DNA of 63,663 nt from an uncultured Bacteroidota bacterium. GTDB lineage: Bacteria > Bacteroidota > Bacteroidia > Flavobacteriales_F > PHOS-HE28. The notes under the pieces were generated by a model that saw only the letters and a list, made by a program, of their open reading frames with translations, had not been told where the DNA came from and did not search any database. The stretch is from assembly GCA_902826215.1 (NCBI GenBank), contig CADEDY010000021.1, forward strand, positions 1-63,663. The letters are read 5' to 3'. Numbering within the stretch: position 1 is the stretch's first letter; every line of letters starts with the position of its first letter. The position numbers were made by a program, and so were the translations under genes. Below, piece by piece: positions 43,574-51,898 of this stretch.

Positions 43574-45895
43574 ATGAAGCGCTGGCGTCGTCGCCTCCTT
43601 GTAGCGTGGATCGTTCTGGTCGTGTTATTCGGCTGGGCGCGATGGGCTCCCATGGATCCCTTGTTCCAACAGCAGCGAAGTACCGTGTTGTTGGATCGAG
43701 AAGGTGGCCTGCTCGCGGCAACTGTTGCGGCCGATGGGCAGTGGCGCATGCCACCGGGTGATTCCATTCCTTATCGCTTCGAGACCTGTTTGATCGCCTT
43801 CGAAGACCGCCGATTCCGGTCACATTCCGGGATCCACTTTCCCTCGCTGGTGCGCGCGGCGATCCAGAACTGGAAGGCTGGCCGCGTTGTCAGCGGCGGC
43901 AGTACGTTGACAATGCAGATGGCTCGGATGGCCCGTGGTGATCGGACACGGACGGTGTGGAACAAGCTTTTGGAGATGGGCCTCGCGCTTCGCTCCGAAG
44001 CACGTTTCAGCAAGGATGAGATCCTGGCCTTGTATGCGGCGAATGCACCCTTCGGCGGCAATGTGGTTGGCTTGGAAGCGGCATCCTGGCGGTGGTTCGG
44101 ACGCGCACCGCACGAGCTTGGTTGGGCGGAATGTGCCACACTTGCCGTGCTCCCGAACGCACCTGCACAGATCCATCCCGGTCGGCAGCGCGAGGCGTTG
44201 CGTAGGAAGCGTGACCGGCTTTTGGATCATCTGCTCAGTGCTGGCATTCTGGATGGTCTCTCTTGCGAATTGGCGAAGATCGAACCCCTACCCGACCGAC
44301 CGCAAGCTCTGCCACGATCGGCCCCACACTTACTCGCCACACTGGACCAACAGGGTTTTCGTGGGCATCGGATCCACAGCACCCTCGATCCGGAATTGCA
44401 ACAACGGGTCAGTTCCATTGCACAGCGACATGCGCAGGCGCTGCATGCGAACGAGGTGCACAATGCGGCGATATTGGTGCTGGACACGCGAAGCGGGGAA
44501 GTACTCGCCTACCTCGGCAACCTACCCGATGTGGCCGCCGAACACGCAGGCTCCGTGGATATCATTCGCGCCCGAAGAAGTACCGGCAGCCTGCTGAAAC
44601 CGTTCCTCTATGCGGACATGCTGCAGAGCGGAGAGTTGATGCCGGATCAACTGGTGGCCGATCTTCCTACCTACTATCAGGGCTTCGCACCGAAGAACTA
44701 CGACGCACGATTCGATGGCGCTGTACATGCTTCCGATGCTCTGTCACGATCGCTGAACGTACCTGCCGTTCGTGCCTTGCAAGCACATGGCATCGAACGT
44801 ACCCTACGCTTGCTGCGCGCCATGGGCCTTTCACATATCGATCGCAACGCAACAAATTATGGTCTTTCGTTGATCGTAGGCGGCGCCGAAAGCACATTGT
44901 GGGAACTTACCGGTGCGTATGCCTCGATGGCACGTATCCTCAACGGAAGTGCTGCTCCTGTCAGACCACCGACCGTTCTTCTGAATGGAATCGACGATGA
45001 GGGATCAGCATTACGAACACCGCTTTCTCCAGCCGCCGTTCATCATACCCTACAGGCTCTTCAGAACATCCATCGCCCTGAAGAGGAATCCGGTTGGCAG
45101 TATTTCGCCGATGCAAAGAAGATCGCTTGGAAGACCGGGACGAGCTTCGGCCATCGCGATGCATGGGCCATCGGAACAACGGATCGTTTCACGGTCGGCG
45201 TTTGGACGGGGAATGCCGATGGCGAAGGCCGGCCCGGATTGACCGGCACACTCGCTGCTGCGCCGATGCTCTTCGAGGTCTTCGGTGCATTGCCCGATGG
45301 TGATGGATTCGATATCCCTTTCGATGATCTGGTGCCGACTTCCGTCTGTCGTTCCAGCGGACATCGCGCAGGTGCCGATTGCACACCTGTGGATACGCTA
45401 CTGATCATTCGTGAGGCGGACCGCACCCCACCCTGCCCCTATCACCGGCGGATCTTCGTCAATGCACAGGAAGATCGGATCGTGGCTCCAGGAGCGGATG
45501 GCCATTGGGTAGGGCGTTTTGTACTTCCGCCGGGCATGGAACATTTCTACAGGGTGCGCCATCCCCAATATCGCCCACTTCCACCGAATTCCAATGGAGC
45601 TTTCGATGGCCCAATGGAAGTGATCTATCCAGAGGCTGAGGCGCGTTTGCTGATCCCCATGCAGTTGGATGGCTCATTCACGAAGGTGGTTCTTCAAGCG
45701 GCACATCGCGATACGCAAGCCACAGTGAACTGGGACCTGGATGGGGAATTCATCGGCCGTACGATGGGCGTTCACCAATTGGCCGTGGATGTGAGGCAGG
45801 GCGCACACCTCTTAACTTTGACCGACGGCAACGGGTCTTCGCTGGTGACACTTTTCCATGTGCTTCGCCGAACGCCCGATCCCCCCAACGAATGA
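43574..45895 (+). CDS. pbpC: Penicillin-binding protein 1C
   Basis: 773-residue bifunctional class A PBP. One N-terminal helix (VAWIVLVVLFGWARWA), a GT51 glycosyltransferase domain with the catalytic Glu77 in AFEDRRFRSHSG and GGSTLTMQMARM, a transpeptidase domain with SLLK (Ser339, Lys342), SRSLN and KTGT at residues 520-523, and the C-terminal BiPBP_C domain (residues about 680-770) found only in PBP1C. ATG 43574 is preferred to TTG 43562. The gene stands 18 bases after the A2M gene, the classic yfhM-pbpC pairing thought to repair peptidoglycan when proteases breach the envelope. Its stop overlaps the next start by four bases. Confidence 0.95.
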   Translation: MKRWRRRLLVAWIVLVVLFGWARWAPMDPLFQQQRSTVLLDREGGLLAATVAADGQWRMPPGDSIPYRFETCLIAFEDRRFRSHSGIHFPSLVRAAIQNWKAGRVVSGGSTLTMQMARMARGDRTRTVWNKLLEMGLALRSEARFSKDEILALYAANAPFGGNVVGLEAASWRWFGRAPHELGWAECATLAVLPNAPAQIHPGRQREALRRKRDRLLDHLLSAGILDGLSCELAKIEPLPDRPQALPRSAPHLLATLDQQGFRGHRIHSTLDPELQQRVSSIAQRHAQALHANEVHNAAILVLDTRSGEVLAYLGNLPDVAAEHAGSVDIIRARRSTGSLLKPFLYADMLQSGELMPDQLVADLPTYYQGFAPKNYDARFDGAVHASDALSRSLNVPAVRALQAHGIERTLRLLRAMGLSHIDRNATNYGLSLIVGGAESTLWELTGAYASMARILNGSAAPVRPPTVLLNGIDDEGSALRTPLSPAAVHHTLQALQNIHRPEEESGWQYFADAKKIAWKTGTSFGHRDAWAIGTTDRFTVGVWTGNADGEGRPGLTGTLAAAPMLFEVFGALPDGDGFDIPFDDLVPTSVCRSSGHRAGADCTPVDTLLIIREADRTPPCPYHRRIFVNAQEDRIVAPGADGHWVGRFVLPPGMEHFYRVRHPQYRPLPPNSNGAFDGPMEVIYPEAEARLLIPMQLDGSFTKVVLQAAHRDTQATVNWDLDGEFIGRTMGVHQLAVDVRQGAHLLTLTDGNGSSLVTLFHVLRRTPDPPNE

Positions 45896-46407
45896 AGTGG
45901 ACGATCCTCGCGCTCCTGCTCAACTTTTCCGTTGCCCTGTCTGCCCAGCCCGATACCCTATGGGTCCGAACGAAAGGAATACTGGTTCCGTACGCGGTCT
46001 CCTATGAACCTGTGAGTGCCGAGCCTGCTTCGAAGCGCATCGGGCGTTTCGCTTCCGATACGAGCCGTGTGGCTGTGGAGATGGACTACAAGCGCGGGTT
46101 CCCTTCCGGAGTCTATCGAGCCTACTACCCCGATGGTCGCCCCTTGATCTTTGCGGTGTATGGTTGGAAGACCCTCCACGGCGACTGGACCGAATACGCC
46201 GAGGATGGATCCGTTTCGCTGAAAGGTCAATACCGGCAAGGGAAGCGTGAAGGCCCTTGGTCCTTCCGTCAGGAAGGTATCCGCGGCCATTACAAGGACG
46301 GAGAGAAGCACGGTAAATGGAAGTACTTTGAGGATGGGAGGCCCTTGCGCAGCGAGAAGTACAAAAAGGGCGAATTGAAACGACAGCGCAACTACAACTC
46401 GCGTTGA
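45892..46407 (+). CDS. Secreted MORN-repeat (YwqK-like) protein
   Basis: 171 residues with a signal peptide (WTILALLLNFSVALSAQ). Residues about 60-165 hold MORN-type repeats: SGVYRAYYPDGRPL, GDWTEYAEDGSVSLKGQY, GKREGPWSFRQEG and GKWKYFEDGRPLRSEKYKKG. Repeats of this kind form beta-hairpins and occur in YwqK-type proteins, often annotated as antitoxins without evidence; no toxin gene is near. The ATGA overlap with pbpC indicates coupled translation, so a role in the same envelope pathway is likely, but no mechanism is known. Confidence 0.85.
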   Translation: MKWTILALLLNFSVALSAQPDTLWVRTKGILVPYAVSYEPVSAEPASKRIGRFASDTSRVAVEMDYKRGFPSGVYRAYYPDGRPLIFAVYGWKTLHGDWTEYAEDGSVSLKGQYRQGKREGPWSFRQEGIRGHYKDGEKHGKWKYFEDGRPLRSEKYKKGELKRQRNYNSR

Positions 46408-46481
46408 CAACCTTTCACGATCTTTCCATCCCTGAGGGGCAACCCGGCACGCCTTTGGTGCGTTCTACAGCACATTCGATC

Positions 46482-48095
46482 ATGCACATCCTGTTCCAAC
46501 TCGCGCGCCGAAGCGCTTTTCTCTTCTTGCTGGGTCTACCGGTATTCGCTATTGCGCAGCAGGATGACCCACTTACAACGGGCAAGTTGAGTTCTCTGCT
46601 CTACCACATCGATCGCATGTATGTGGATGATGTGGACAAGGACAAGTTGGTGGACGCTGCGATCGTCAGCATGCTGGAGGAATTGGATCCACACTCCATC
46701 TACATTCCTAAAGAAGACCTGGAAGAGGTGAACGAGCCGTTGAAAGGCAATTTCGAAGGTGTCGGGATCCAGTTCAACATCGTGAAGGACACGATCTATG
46801 TGGTCGATGCCATTTCAAGTGGCCCTTCGGAACGCATCGGGATCCGGTCTGGTGATCGCATCGTGGAGATCGATGCAGAGAACGTCGCTGGTGTGAATTT
46901 CAAGAACAGCGATGTGATGAAGCGCCTTCGTGGCAAGAAAGGCACCAAGGTGAACGTGACCATTCTTCGGAAAGGTGTTGCATCCCCGTTGGATTTCACC
47001 ATCACACGTGACAAGATACCCATCTATAGTGTTGAAGCGAGCTACATGGCTGAACCCGGTGTGGGCTACATCAAGGTGAGCCGTTTCAGTGCCACCACCA
47101 TGAAGGAGTTCCGCGAAAAACTCACCGAATTGAAGGCCGAAGGCATGAAGGATCTGATCCTCGATCTGCAAGGCAATGGCGGTGGTTATCTGCGCACAGC
47201 GATCGAAATGGCGGATGAATTCCTGAGCGACCGGAAGTTGATCGTGTACACTGAAGGGAGAACATCGCCTCGCGAGGACACCTATTCCACCAAGGAAGGA
47301 CTTTTCGAGAAAGGACGCCTTGTTCTGCTGGTGGATGAAGGCAGCGCCAGTGCCAGCGAGATCGTAAGCGGGGCCATCCAGGATTGGGACCGGGGCCTTA
47401 TCATCGGGCGGCGCAGTTTCGGCAAGGGTCTTGTGCAGCGTCCGGTGATGCTGTCCGATGGTTCCGCCGTGCGCCTCACCGTTTCCCGTTATTACACCCC
47501 ATCGGGCCGCTCCATCCAGAAATCGTACGAGGATGGTGTGGAAGCCTACCAACGGGAGAAGATCGAGCGGTTGTCCAAGGGTGAACTCACTTCCGCCGAT
47601 AGCATCCACGCAGCGGATACCGTGAAATACTTCACCATGAACAAGCGGGTGGTCTATGGCGGTGGAGGCATCATGCCCGACGTCTTTGTACCCATCGATA
47701 CTACGCAGAGTTCGGAGTACTTCGGCCAGCTCGTGCGCAAAGGGATCCTGAACACGTTCGCGCTGGGGTACGTTGACGAGAACCGTGCATCGCTCTTGGC
47801 CAAGTACCCTTCGGCGGACTCCTTCCGCAGGCAATTCCAAGTGAGCCCGGAGCTTGCGCAAGCCCTGCAGAAAGCCGCAACCGATGACGGTGTGGAACCC
47901 GATGCGGACGGTATGGCCCGATCCAAGGAACTGATCGACCTGCGCCTGAAGGCCCTGATCGCCCGCGATCTCTGGAACACAGCTGCCTATTGGCAGGTGA
48001 TCAATGCCACAAATCCCGTGGATCGAAGCTTCCAGAAGGCTTTGGAGTCCTTCTCCGATGATTCGTTCCAACGGTATGGCATGGCTCGTCCCTGA
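46482..48095 (+). CDS. S41-family C-terminal processing protease (CtpA-like)
   Basis: 537-residue secreted serine protease. Signal peptide (SAFLFLLGLPVFAIAQ), N-terminal helical part with RMYVDDVDKDKLVDAAI and LDPHSIYI, PDZ domain at about residues 85-175 (GNFEGVGIQFNI; GIRSGDRIVEIDAE), and the S41 core with RFSATTMKEF, LILDLQGNGGGYL, catalytic Ser290 in GSASASEI and Lys315 in FGKGLVQ. The Ser-Lys spacing of 25 matches CtpA/Prc. The C-terminal 130 residues are helical. The frame is open back to 46404, but the ATG at 46482 begins the signal peptide. Such proteases trim envelope proteins and, in other bacteria, peptidoglycan hydrolases. It follows the MORN gene on the same strand. Confidence 0.94.
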   Translation: MHILFQLARRSAFLFLLGLPVFAIAQQDDPLTTGKLSSLLYHIDRMYVDDVDKDKLVDAAIVSMLEELDPHSIYIPKEDLEEVNEPLKGNFEGVGIQFNIVKDTIYVVDAISSGPSERIGIRSGDRIVEIDAENVAGVNFKNSDVMKRLRGKKGTKVNVTILRKGVASPLDFTITRDKIPIYSVEASYMAEPGVGYIKVSRFSATTMKEFREKLTELKAEGMKDLILDLQGNGGGYLRTAIEMADEFLSDRKLIVYTEGRTSPREDTYSTKEGLFEKGRLVLLVDEGSASASEIVSGAIQDWDRGLIIGRRSFGKGLVQRPVMLSDGSAVRLTVSRYYTPSGRSIQKSYEDGVEAYQREKIERLSKGELTSADSIHAADTVKYFTMNKRVVYGGGGIMPDVFVPIDTTQSSEYFGQLVRKGILNTFALGYVDENRASLLAKYPSADSFRRQFQVSPELAQALQKAATDDGVEPDADGMARSKELIDLRLKALIARDLWNTAAYWQVINATNPVDRSFQKALESFSDDSFQRYGMARP

Positions 48096-48171
48096 TCCCT
48101 TTGAAGGCGTTCTGGCATGTTTCGGCCTGTTAATGGGCTGTTAAGGGCTTAGCTGAGGTGGAGCATTGTGC

Positions 48172-48179
48172 TATTTTCG
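48172..48179 (+). promoter_or_regulatory. -7-like promoter element of the DUF1573 gene
   Basis: TATTTTCG, one change from TAnnTTTG, 40 bases before the ATG at 48220, in the gap after the CtpA-like gene. Confidence 0.4.
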
Positions 48180-48219
48180 CACCCTCAACAACGACCTATT
48201 CCGAAGAAACCGTACTCCG

Positions 48220-48747
48220 ATGAAAGACAAGATCCAGATCGCATTGCTCAGTGTCATCGCCGTAGCCTTGGTGGTTCTCGCCATCGGCCAATTCAGTGGG
48301 GATAAGGGTTCCTCCAGCAGCATCGTTGCAGCCGGCCCCGGCAAATTGGTGGCCAACGACCCAGCGAAGCCAGCTGACCCCACTTTCGACCCGTTGACCA
48401 ATACCACGCCCCCGGTCGACAATACCCCGAAGACGACCATCAACTTCGCGAACTACGAGCACGACTTCGGGAACGTGAAGCAGGACAGCGAGAACACCTA
48501 CGTGTTCAAGTTCACCAACACCGGTTCCGAGCCGTTGATCATCGAGACCGCCAACGGCTCCTGTGGTTGCACCGTACCGAACTACCCGAAGGCACCGGTT
48601 CCTCCAGGAGCGACCGCCGATATCGAGGTGGTGTACAAGCCCGGCAAACAGGAGAATGCACAAACCAAGACCGTCACCGTTATCGCCAACACCGAGCCCA
48701 AGGAGACCACCTTGCGGATCAAGGCGAACGTGCAGAAAGTCGGCTGA
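48220..48747 (+). CDS. DUF1573 membrane-anchored protein
   Basis: 175 residues: an N-terminal membrane helix (IQIALLSVIAVALVVLAIG), a Pro/Thr/Asp-rich linker to residue about 72, and an immunoglobulin-like DUF1573 domain to the end, with YEHDFGNVKQDSENTYVFKFTNTG split by the typical pattern, the conserved SCGCTVP cysteine pair, PPGATADIEVVYKPG and TLRIKANV. DUF1573 domains are widespread in Bacteroidota envelope proteins and lack a firm function. The frame is open to 48166 but the ATG at 48220 precedes the helix. A near-perfect terminator follows. Confidence 0.92.
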   Translation: MKDKIQIALLSVIAVALVVLAIGQFSGDKGSSSSIVAAGPGKLVANDPAKPADPTFDPLTNTTPPVDNTPKTTINFANYEHDFGNVKQDSENTYVFKFTNTGSEPLIIETANGSCGCTVPNYPKAPVPPGATADIEVVYKPGKQENAQTKTVTVIANTEPKETTLRIKANVQKVG

Positions 48748-48761
48748 TCAGAAGCCTTTTC

Positions 48762-48799
48762 AACGAAGAAAGCCGCTCCAAGGAGCGGCTTTCTTCGTT
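48762..48799. terminator. Strong bidirectional intrinsic terminator
   Basis: Bases 48762-48779 and 48782-48799 are a perfect 18-bp inverted repeat (AACGAAGAAAGCCGCTCC) separated by AA. GC-rich near the loop, A-rich and T-rich at the bases, it can serve both the DUF1573 gene and the convergent dehydratase gene that ends at 48813. Confidence 0.9.
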
Positions 48800-48812
48800 C
48801 TACCCGGTTCCC

Positions 48813-49058
48813 TCAAGGCATGATCCTGCTGATCGCGTCGGCCAACTTGTGGTCCTTATCCGTGATGGTACCATCCGCGTCGTGCGTGCTGAGTTCGATC
48901 CGGACCGTGTTGTAGACGTTGGTCCACTCGGGATGATGGTTCTGCTTCTCCGCAATGAAAGCAACGCGGGTCATGAAGGCGAAGGCTTCGGTGAAGTCCG
49001 CGAACGTGAATGAGCGACACAGCTTCCCATTCTTTTCGATCCAACCTGGAGTATTCAT
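48813..49058 (-). CDS. Pterin-4a-carbinolamine dehydratase
   Basis: 81-residue enzyme that dehydrates 4a-hydroxytetrahydrobiopterin, regenerating the pterin cofactor of aromatic amino-acid hydroxylases. The family pattern is complete: [36 protein letters not shown] with His41-His42-Pro43, [16 protein letters not shown] and DHKLADAI. The start ATG at 49058 overlaps the stop of the upstream peptidase gene (ATGA); the frame is open to 49193 but that part lies inside the peptidase gene and has no family similarity. Short length is usual in Bacteroidota. No phenylalanine hydroxylase gene is in the window. Confidence 0.93.
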   Translation of the reverse strand: MNTPGWIEKNGKLCRSFTFADFTEAFAFMTRVAFIAEKQNHHPEWTNVYNTVRIELSTHDADGTITDKDHKLADAISRIMP

Positions 49059-51256
49059 CGGTGTATGGGCAAGTTGATCATCGGTAAGCCTTGGTGATGG
49101 GCGATGTTCATCTCCTTCAACAGGTGACCTGCACCTGCGAACTTGTCGATCAGGAAGAGGATGTACCGTGCATCCACGCATATGTTGCGACACTTCTCCG
49201 GATCGAACTGGATATCGCTCATGGTACTCTCCCAGGTCCTATCGAAGTTGAGCCCGATCAATTCGCCACGTGCGTTCAACACCGGGCTGCCGCTATTCCC
49301 GCCTGTGGTGTGCAAGGAGGAAGTGAAGCATACCGGCATCGTACCATGGACACCGTACGTACCGTAATCCTTCTTCGCATGCAGATCCAATAGCCGTTGC
49401 GGCACATCGAATTCCACATCACCAGGTACGTACTTCTCAACGACACCATCCAAGGTGCTGAATGCTTCGTAAACAACGGCATCGCGCGGCTCGCTTCCCT
49501 CCACCTTCCCGTAGGACAGGCGCAAGGTGCTATTGGCGTCAGGCCACCACGCCTTGTTCGGCTCCAACTCCATGCGCCCTTTTACATAGGCGCGCATATT
49601 CGTTTCGATCCCTTCGCCCAGGATCACGTGCTGCGGACGTATCACTTGCAGGAAGTTGGTGAAGAAGCTACGCGAAGCCCGGTAACCCGGATCCTGCTTC
49701 ATCACCTTCAAGAACTTCTTCGGTGACCCTTTCAGCAAGTTCTCCAACTTGGCACGGTCCACGAGAACGCTTTTCTCATAAAGCGCGTCGACCCATGCGT
49801 CGGCATTGCCTTTGTATTTCACGTCGATCTCCTTCAGCACCTCGGGGCGGAAGGCTTCGGGAACATTGGCGCGGTAGATCGGCAACAAGGCCTTGAAAAC
49901 ACGTTTGTCCACCTCCACATCATAGTCCTTGAAGTAGCCCGTTAGTGTGGCCAAGCGCCCCTCGATCGCTTCAGAGCGCTTGTTGTCCTTCGTCAATTGC
50001 GCTTCGTCCTCTACCAAGCTTCGATACCCATCGGCGAAACGCAGTACCTCCGGACCGTAGTATACCATCTCTACCCAAAGATCGCGCGCCGTTGCGTACG
50101 GAACGTATTGCGCATACAGCGTTTCCAGTTCGGGCAGCACCTTCAATAGGTCTTCACGGTTCCTCATGCGGGCCAGATCGTTGAAGGCCGCCTCTTCTTC
50201 CCGCTTCTTCTCCACGGTCCGCATTTCCTTCAGTCCCCGGACCTCGCCGATCCATTTCTTATAGGCGTTGCTGATGCTCGATTGCTTATCGGCATATTGG
50301 ATCCGTGTGCGATCACTGCTGCGCATGGCCGCATCGATCACACCCAAACTCGCGGCACGCATGCGGATCCGAAGTGGATCGGAGGTGTTCATCACATAGT
50401 CCACAGCATAGGAGCTCAGGTATCGCTGCGTGCTTCCCGGGAAGCCGAAGATCATCGCGAAGTCGCCCTCTTGCACCCCATCGGTGCTAACGGGCAGCAC
50501 GTGGCGCGGTGCAAAAGGAACATTGGTCGAAGCAGGCTCCGCCGGTTTGTTATCCGTTCCCGCGTAGATCCGGAACAGGCTGAAATCGGCATTGTGTCGC
50601 GGCCACATCCAGTTGTCCGTATCACCACCGAACTTACCGATCGAGCTGGGCGGTGCGCCTACCAAACGCACATCGCGGAAGGTCTCGGTGACAATGAGGA
50701 AGTAGGAATTCCCATAGTTGAACGGGCGCACTGCGGCTTGGTAATGCGTTCCCTCGACCGCCTGTTTGGCCAGAACCTCGGCAATGGTTCCGACGGCTTC
50801 CCGACGCTTTGACTCGATACCCGGTTCCAGACCCGTGAGCGCCGCAAGGACCTGTTCGGTCACATCCTCCATCCGGATCACGAATGTGGCGGATAGGCCC
50901 GGGTTCATTTTCTCCGCAGCACGGTCCATGGCCCAGAAGCCGTCCTTTAGGTAGTCGTGCTCCATGCTGCTGTGCTCCTGAATGGAACTGAATCCACAGT
51001 GATGGTTCGTGAGAATAAGCCCGTCCTTACCGATCACTTCCGCGGTACATCCGCCACCGAAGAGCACGATCGCATCCTTGATGCTGCTATGGTTGATGCT
51101 GTAAATGTCCTCAGCGGTGAGCTTCAGTCCGAATGCTTGCATATCACCCTCGATGCTCTTGAGCACGGTCGGAAGCCACATGCCTTCGTGCGCATGCAAT
51201 GGGATCTGCAATAAACAGATGGAGGAAAAGAGCGCAATACGACGATACGAACACAT
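49055..51256 (-). CDS. S46-family dipeptidyl-peptidase, DPP11 type
   Basis: 733-residue secreted serine peptidase. Signal peptide ([16 protein letters not shown], cleavage near residue 22) and mature start HEGMWLP. Triad: His85 in ILTNHHCG, Asp in [12 protein letters not shown] (about residue 212-214), Ser655 in [11 protein letters not shown]. Specificity in this family depends on the residue at 673: Gly in DPP7 (hydrophobic P1), Arg in DPP11 (Asp/Glu at P1). Here residue 673 is Arg (LNFDRTWE), so an acidic P1 preference is predicted; numbering coincides with the Porphyromonas enzyme. It releases dipeptides in the periplasm for peptide-using metabolism. A TACTTTG element at 51280-51286 on the reverse strand may be its promoter. 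Confidence 0.94.
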   Translation of the reverse strand: MCSYRRIALFSSICLLQIPLHAHEGMWLPTVLKSIEGDMQAFGLKLTAEDIYSINHSSIKDAIVLFGGGCTAEVIGKDGLILTNHHCGFSSIQEHSSMEHDYLKDGFWAMDRAAEKMNPGLSATFVIRMEDVTEQVLAALTGLEPGIESKRREAVGTIAEVLAKQAVEGTHYQAAVRPFNYGNSYFLIVTETFRDVRLVGAPPSSIGKFGGDTDNWMWPRHNADFSLFRIYAGTDNKPAEPASTNVPFAPRHVLPVSTDGVQEGDFAMIFGFPGSTQRYLSSYAVDYVMNTSDPLRIRMRAASLGVIDAAMRSSDRTRIQYADKQSSISNAYKKWIGEVRGLKEMRTVEKKREEEAAFNDLARMRNREDLLKVLPELETLYAQYVPYATARDLWVEMVYYGPEVLRFADGYRSLVEDEAQLTKDNKRSEAIEGRLATLTGYFKDYDVEVDKRVFKALLPIYRANVPEAFRPEVLKEIDVKYKGNADAWVDALYEKSVLVDRAKLENLLKGSPKKFLKVMKQDPGYRASRSFFTNFLQVIRPQHVILGEGIETNMRAYVKGRMELEPNKAWWPDANSTLRLSYGKVEGSEPRDAVVYEAFSTLDGVVEKYVPGDVEFDVPQRLLDLHAKKDYGTYGVHGTMPVCFTSSLHTTGGNSGSPVLNARGELIGLNFDRTWESTMSDIQFDPEKCRNICVDARYILFLIDKFAGAGHLLKEMNIAHHQGLPMINLPIHR

Positions 51257-51898
51257 GGGACAGATCTCTTAAGTGCTCGCAAAGTACATAACCTCAGGTG
51301 TCGAGCGATTGCACCTATTGGGTTCGTAGGGATCCGTCAAGTGGTCGCTGTCGATCGGTCTTTAGATTCGGATAGCGCTTCTAGTGGCACCCTGAGTTGA
51401 TCCGCGATCAAAGCACTTCCAGCCGAATTGTACGAAATGGGTTGAGTGAGGTAAGGATCTCTCCTGGGAACCTGAGCGGATCCTCCGAATGCGACTGAAG
51501 GCTTCTCATGCGATCGGCGTTGTAGTTGACCTGACCGGTCAGACGGCATTCTATGCAGATACGGAGCAGCCGATCGCGCCGCAATTCAAGAAAACCGATC
51601 TGGACCCCACCGTTCCGCTTGTCCCGGTGAATGCTCGGTAATTCTTGTATACCGCGTGTCCTGATCTTTCCAGGCCCTATGGCCGTCAGGCACTGTAGAG
51701 CTTACAGAAGCTCCTTGACCATGCTCACCTGCTCCCTCTCTCTTACCTGAGGCAAACACACACTCGGATCGACAACTCACGGCCCGAATATCAACACCCG
51801 ATCATCGATAACTTTTCGGAAGTGACTACATTGTAATCACATTGGTGAACCGACCTCCACGAAATAGCCCTTTCGTCAGAACCTGAAATTGCTGAAAG
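51257..51898. other. 642-base intergenic region, no convincing intact gene
   Basis: The longest gap in the window, between the divergent DPP11 gene and the first delta-60 repeat gene. The first 40 bases hold the likely DPP11 promoter. The middle holds a short forward frame (51489-51641) that may be a gene remnant, described separately. Bases 51780-51898 are AT-richer than the surroundings and probably carry the promoter of the downstream gene. No tRNA, inverted repeat or terminator was found. Confidence 0.5.
51489..51641 (+). other. Short open frame, possible gene remnant
   Basis: An ATG at 51489 opens 50 codons to the TAA at 51639-51641. The peptide (ASHAIGVVVDLTGQTAFYAD, then IAPQFKKTDLDPTVPLVPVNAR) looks protein-like, with a beta-type hydrophobic stretch and an orderly C-terminus. 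A TGA lies in frame about 40 bases before the ATG. It could be the C-terminal relic of a decayed gene or chance. No family was recognised. Confidence 0.25.

Noticed and set aside
45892..46407. Toxin-antitoxin system based on the YwqK-like gene
   Set aside because: The antitoxin label for MORN-repeat proteins is weak, the protein is secreted, and no toxin-like gene is adjacent.
46815..48071. Reverse-strand open frame of 418 codons within the CtpA-like gene
   Set aside because: Shadow of the protease gene, with no signal or motif of its own.
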